This document shows positions 62,634-64,000 of a stretch of DNA of 64,000 nucleotides, piece after piece (position 1 is the stretch's first letter; the number at the start of each line of letters is the position of its first letter). This DNA comes from Chytriomyces cf. hyalinus JEL632 (taxonomy: Eukaryota; Chytridiomycota; Chytridiomycetes; Chytridiales; Chytriomycetaceae). The position numbers and the translations under genes were made by a program. Below the pieces are notes generated by a model that ran no database searches, was not told the DNA's origin, and worked only from the letters and a program-made list of their open reading frames with translations. The stretch covers positions 339,032 through 403,031 of the forward strand of contig JAIWWG010000023.1 in the NCBI GenBank assembly GCA_025435555.1, in the 5' to 3' direction.

Positions 62634-63158
62634 ATAGTGCCAGATATGATACAAAAAAAAAAGCGCCCAAGGCGCTCCCAAGAAATGGTGAGCTCGATCA
62701 AGCTGGGCAGTATCCTGCATATGACAGTTCGCATGCAGGCTATATTCCTGTGAATCTGGGCCAAAGTTTCCACTTTTTGTTCAAAGGCACTTTTGGATTT
62801 GCTTCCAGATAAAAATGCTCAAGACATCAATGTTTCTATCCGCTGCATGCGTGACTGCTGAGGTGCATCGTTGTAAGCCGTGAAAGGGTCTGTCACACAT
62901 TACGTCACTGTGGCTTATTATCAGAGTTTGAGGGTTCCGCCCGTTCATTTCCATCTTCTGTTGGATTTTCCGCTGGTAGCAAAGCAAGCGCGGCGTCCGA
63001 ACTCGCCATAACAGACCCGCTTGGGACTGCCAAACAGGTAGCTGACTGCATACACATACTCTCAACGAGGTATCGACAAGCAAGTCAATAGATAGCGCAC
63101 ATGCATTCGGAAAAACACTTTATTCCAAAAGGACGCAACAGCAAAAGACACCAAATAT
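62634..63158. other. Intergenic region array gene 10 - FUN14
   Basis: 525 bp between convergent genes. A 100-codon minus-strand frame (62781-63083) lacks any recognisable feature or splice partner. A run of A at 62653-62662 follows the array gene. Nothing else seen. Confidence 0.5.
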
Positions 63159-63620
63159 TTATCCACGAGCGAAACCCAAAAAGAAACCACCAGCGAAGCC
63201 GCCGGCGGAGGGAAGGTCAGTACTGAGATTGTGAATAAAGCGAAGTCCCGCCGATTTGAAGTCGTTGGGGGTTAATTTTCCGTCGCCATCAACATCCAGC
63301 CCCGAGCTGATCTTGGATTCGATTTTTTGCCAGTCAACCTTCACGACACCTGTGTATGTAAGAGCCTGTAGGGACATGAAGCCAAGTCCAACAGCCAGCC
63401 CTGCGCCCTTGAGAATCTTTTTCGAAGCGAAACCAGAGCATGCACCGGCGAGGCTGCCATTTATCTTAGTTAGCACAACGCCTGTGCGGCACAAACTCGA
63501 CGATGAGACTCACGTAGCTACGGAGATTTCTTGGAAATCTGCGGCGTGGGTTCCAAAGGTAAACGATGGCAGCTTGCTCACCACGGCATCGGTGACGGTG
63601 GATGTTGTGTCTTTAGACAT
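63159..63620 (-). CDS. FUN14-domain protein with EF-hand-like loop
   Basis: FUN14/FUNDC proteins are small outer mitochondrial membrane proteins; animal FUNDC1 is a mitophagy receptor. Model (minus): exons 63620-63514 and 63453-63159; 133 residues, frame closed; the intron has a good CTAAC branch site. After a 35-residue N-terminus, LAGACSGFASKKILKGAGLA and GLGFMSLQALTYTGVVKVDW match the FUN14 domain (G-x-x-x-G-F hydrophobic segment, K-K, L-Q, then V-D-W). The following DVDGDGKLTPND is a canonical EF-hand calcium loop in residue pattern (D-x-D-x-D-G). The C-terminal helix is Gly/Phe-rich (GGFAGGFFLGFARG). There is no LIR-like motif at the N-terminus that I can point to with certainty. Confidence 0.85.
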
Positions 63621-63695
63621 CTTCTGCTTTTATCGGTGCGAAGGTTTTTATTTTATTTTACAGTTCTATATTTGTCATTCCCGGTTTACGAAAAC

Positions 63696-63998
63696 TCACA
63701 TGGTCACTTTAAACTCATCCAACCCTTCCACCTGCGTGCGCCTGTCTTCCTCTACAGCTAATGCGCCTGGCCTGATCACCACGCGTTTCCGCTTCATTAC
63801 CTTGTACCCTTGCGACGCACAAAACACAACAAACACCATAAACGCGACAAACACGGCCGAGCCAACCATCATCCACTTCCCAGTCTCGAAATCGCCAGAA
63901 CCATTTCCAAGCGACTCTTTAAACGTTCCCGTGTATGAGTAGCTGTTTTCACCATCGAAAGGGGGAGTGTCAGTTGGCGCGTCTTCGAGATTGCCTGC
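63696..63998 (-). CDS. C-terminal part of a single-pass membrane protein (partial)
   Basis: The minus-strand frame runs off the window's right edge; 100 residues are visible. They read as a polar outer segment with a possible N-glycosylation site (NGS), then ETGKWMMVGSAVFVAFMVFV as membrane helix, a basic YKVMKRKRVV on the cytosolic side, and a short charged tail ending DEFKVTM. The 5' part is outside the window. Its layout (outer stem, one helix, basic flank) resembles the array proteins, but neither tail motif is present. Family unknown. Confidence 0.55.
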   Translation of the reverse strand, partial: AGNLEDAPTDTPPFDGENSYSYTGTFKESLGNGSGDFETGKWMMVGSAVFVAFMVFVVFCASQGYKVMKRKRVVIRPGALAVEEDRRTQVEGLDEFKVTM

Positions 63999-64000
63999 AT

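Noticed and set aside
62781-63083. 100-codon minus-strand frame between array gene 10 and FUN14
   Set aside because: No domain, signal peptide or splice continuation; it lies in a gap between convergent 3' ends.
1-64000. tRNA or rRNA genes and CRISPR arrays
   Set aside because: I saw no cloverleaf with TTCRANNC-type box, no rRNA-like sequence and no regularly spaced repeats with unique spacers. The tandem repeats present are simple or coding. A tRNA scan would be needed to exclude tRNAs fully.

Overview
The window is nuclear DNA of a flagellated (zoosporic) fungus, most likely a chytrid. Genes are dense and have many short GT-AG introns (about 40-140 bp). A fungal gene set (PMC1-type Ca2+-ATPase, NDC1, RTP1, NAA35, NTF2, alpha-SNAP) sits next to genes of flagellate eukaryotes that yeasts lack: an ODAD4/TTC25 outer-dynein-arm docking protein, a HAUS6-like augmin subunit, a class A-like GPCR and a cyclic-nucleotide-domain channel. 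The lineage is inferred from gene content only. Exon-intron models were built by hand; in nearly all, splice sites and reading phase close to a whole number of codons.

Layout. 349-4216 (+): Ca2+-ATPase. 4246-9896: a complete DNA transposon with 109-bp perfect terminal inverted repeats, an 8-bp target duplication, a three-exon KDZ-type transposase (-) and an HMG-box-like passenger gene (+). It lies between the 3' ends of the Ca2+-ATPase and NDC1. 10035-24147: NDC1 (-), RTP1/TANGO6, ODAD4, a GPCR and NAA35 (all +). 24649-30779 (+): a myristoylation-signal/SH3-like protein, a secreted cysteine-rich protein, NTF2 and an alpha/beta hydrolase. 31067-38210 (-): a 12-exon HAUS6-like gene with an LDEQ-repeat tail, then a Q/M/P- and Arg/Gly-rich protein. 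38307-39744 (+): a small secreted protein and alpha-SNAP. 39932-45141 (-): a single-pass S/T-rich membrane protein with a polyQ tail, then the channel.

46287-62633 is the most unusual part: ten consecutive plus-strand genes, each coding for a one-transmembrane protein. Each has no obvious signal peptide, a low-complexity Ser/Thr/Pro-rich N-terminal segment, one Gly/Ala-rich helix followed by Arg/Lys, and a Gln/Tyr/Ser-rich cytosolic tail. Their overall sequences differ, but short tail motifs recur. The first three share F-Y-Y-x-D-x-[YF]-F-D; the last four and the minus-strand gene at 39932-41585 share a C-terminal Y-x3-W-[WQ]-x-[YF]-[YFL]-x3-P module. The first two also have a six-cysteine N-terminus with a C-x2-G-L-x-C core, which is also found in the secreted protein at 27349-28127. 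This looks like a tandemly expanded, rapidly diverging family of Mid2/SKG6-like surface proteins, possibly sensors or adhesins, that I cannot match to a named family. The window closes with a FUN14-domain protein carrying an EF-hand-like loop (-) and the 3' end of another single-pass membrane protein (-).
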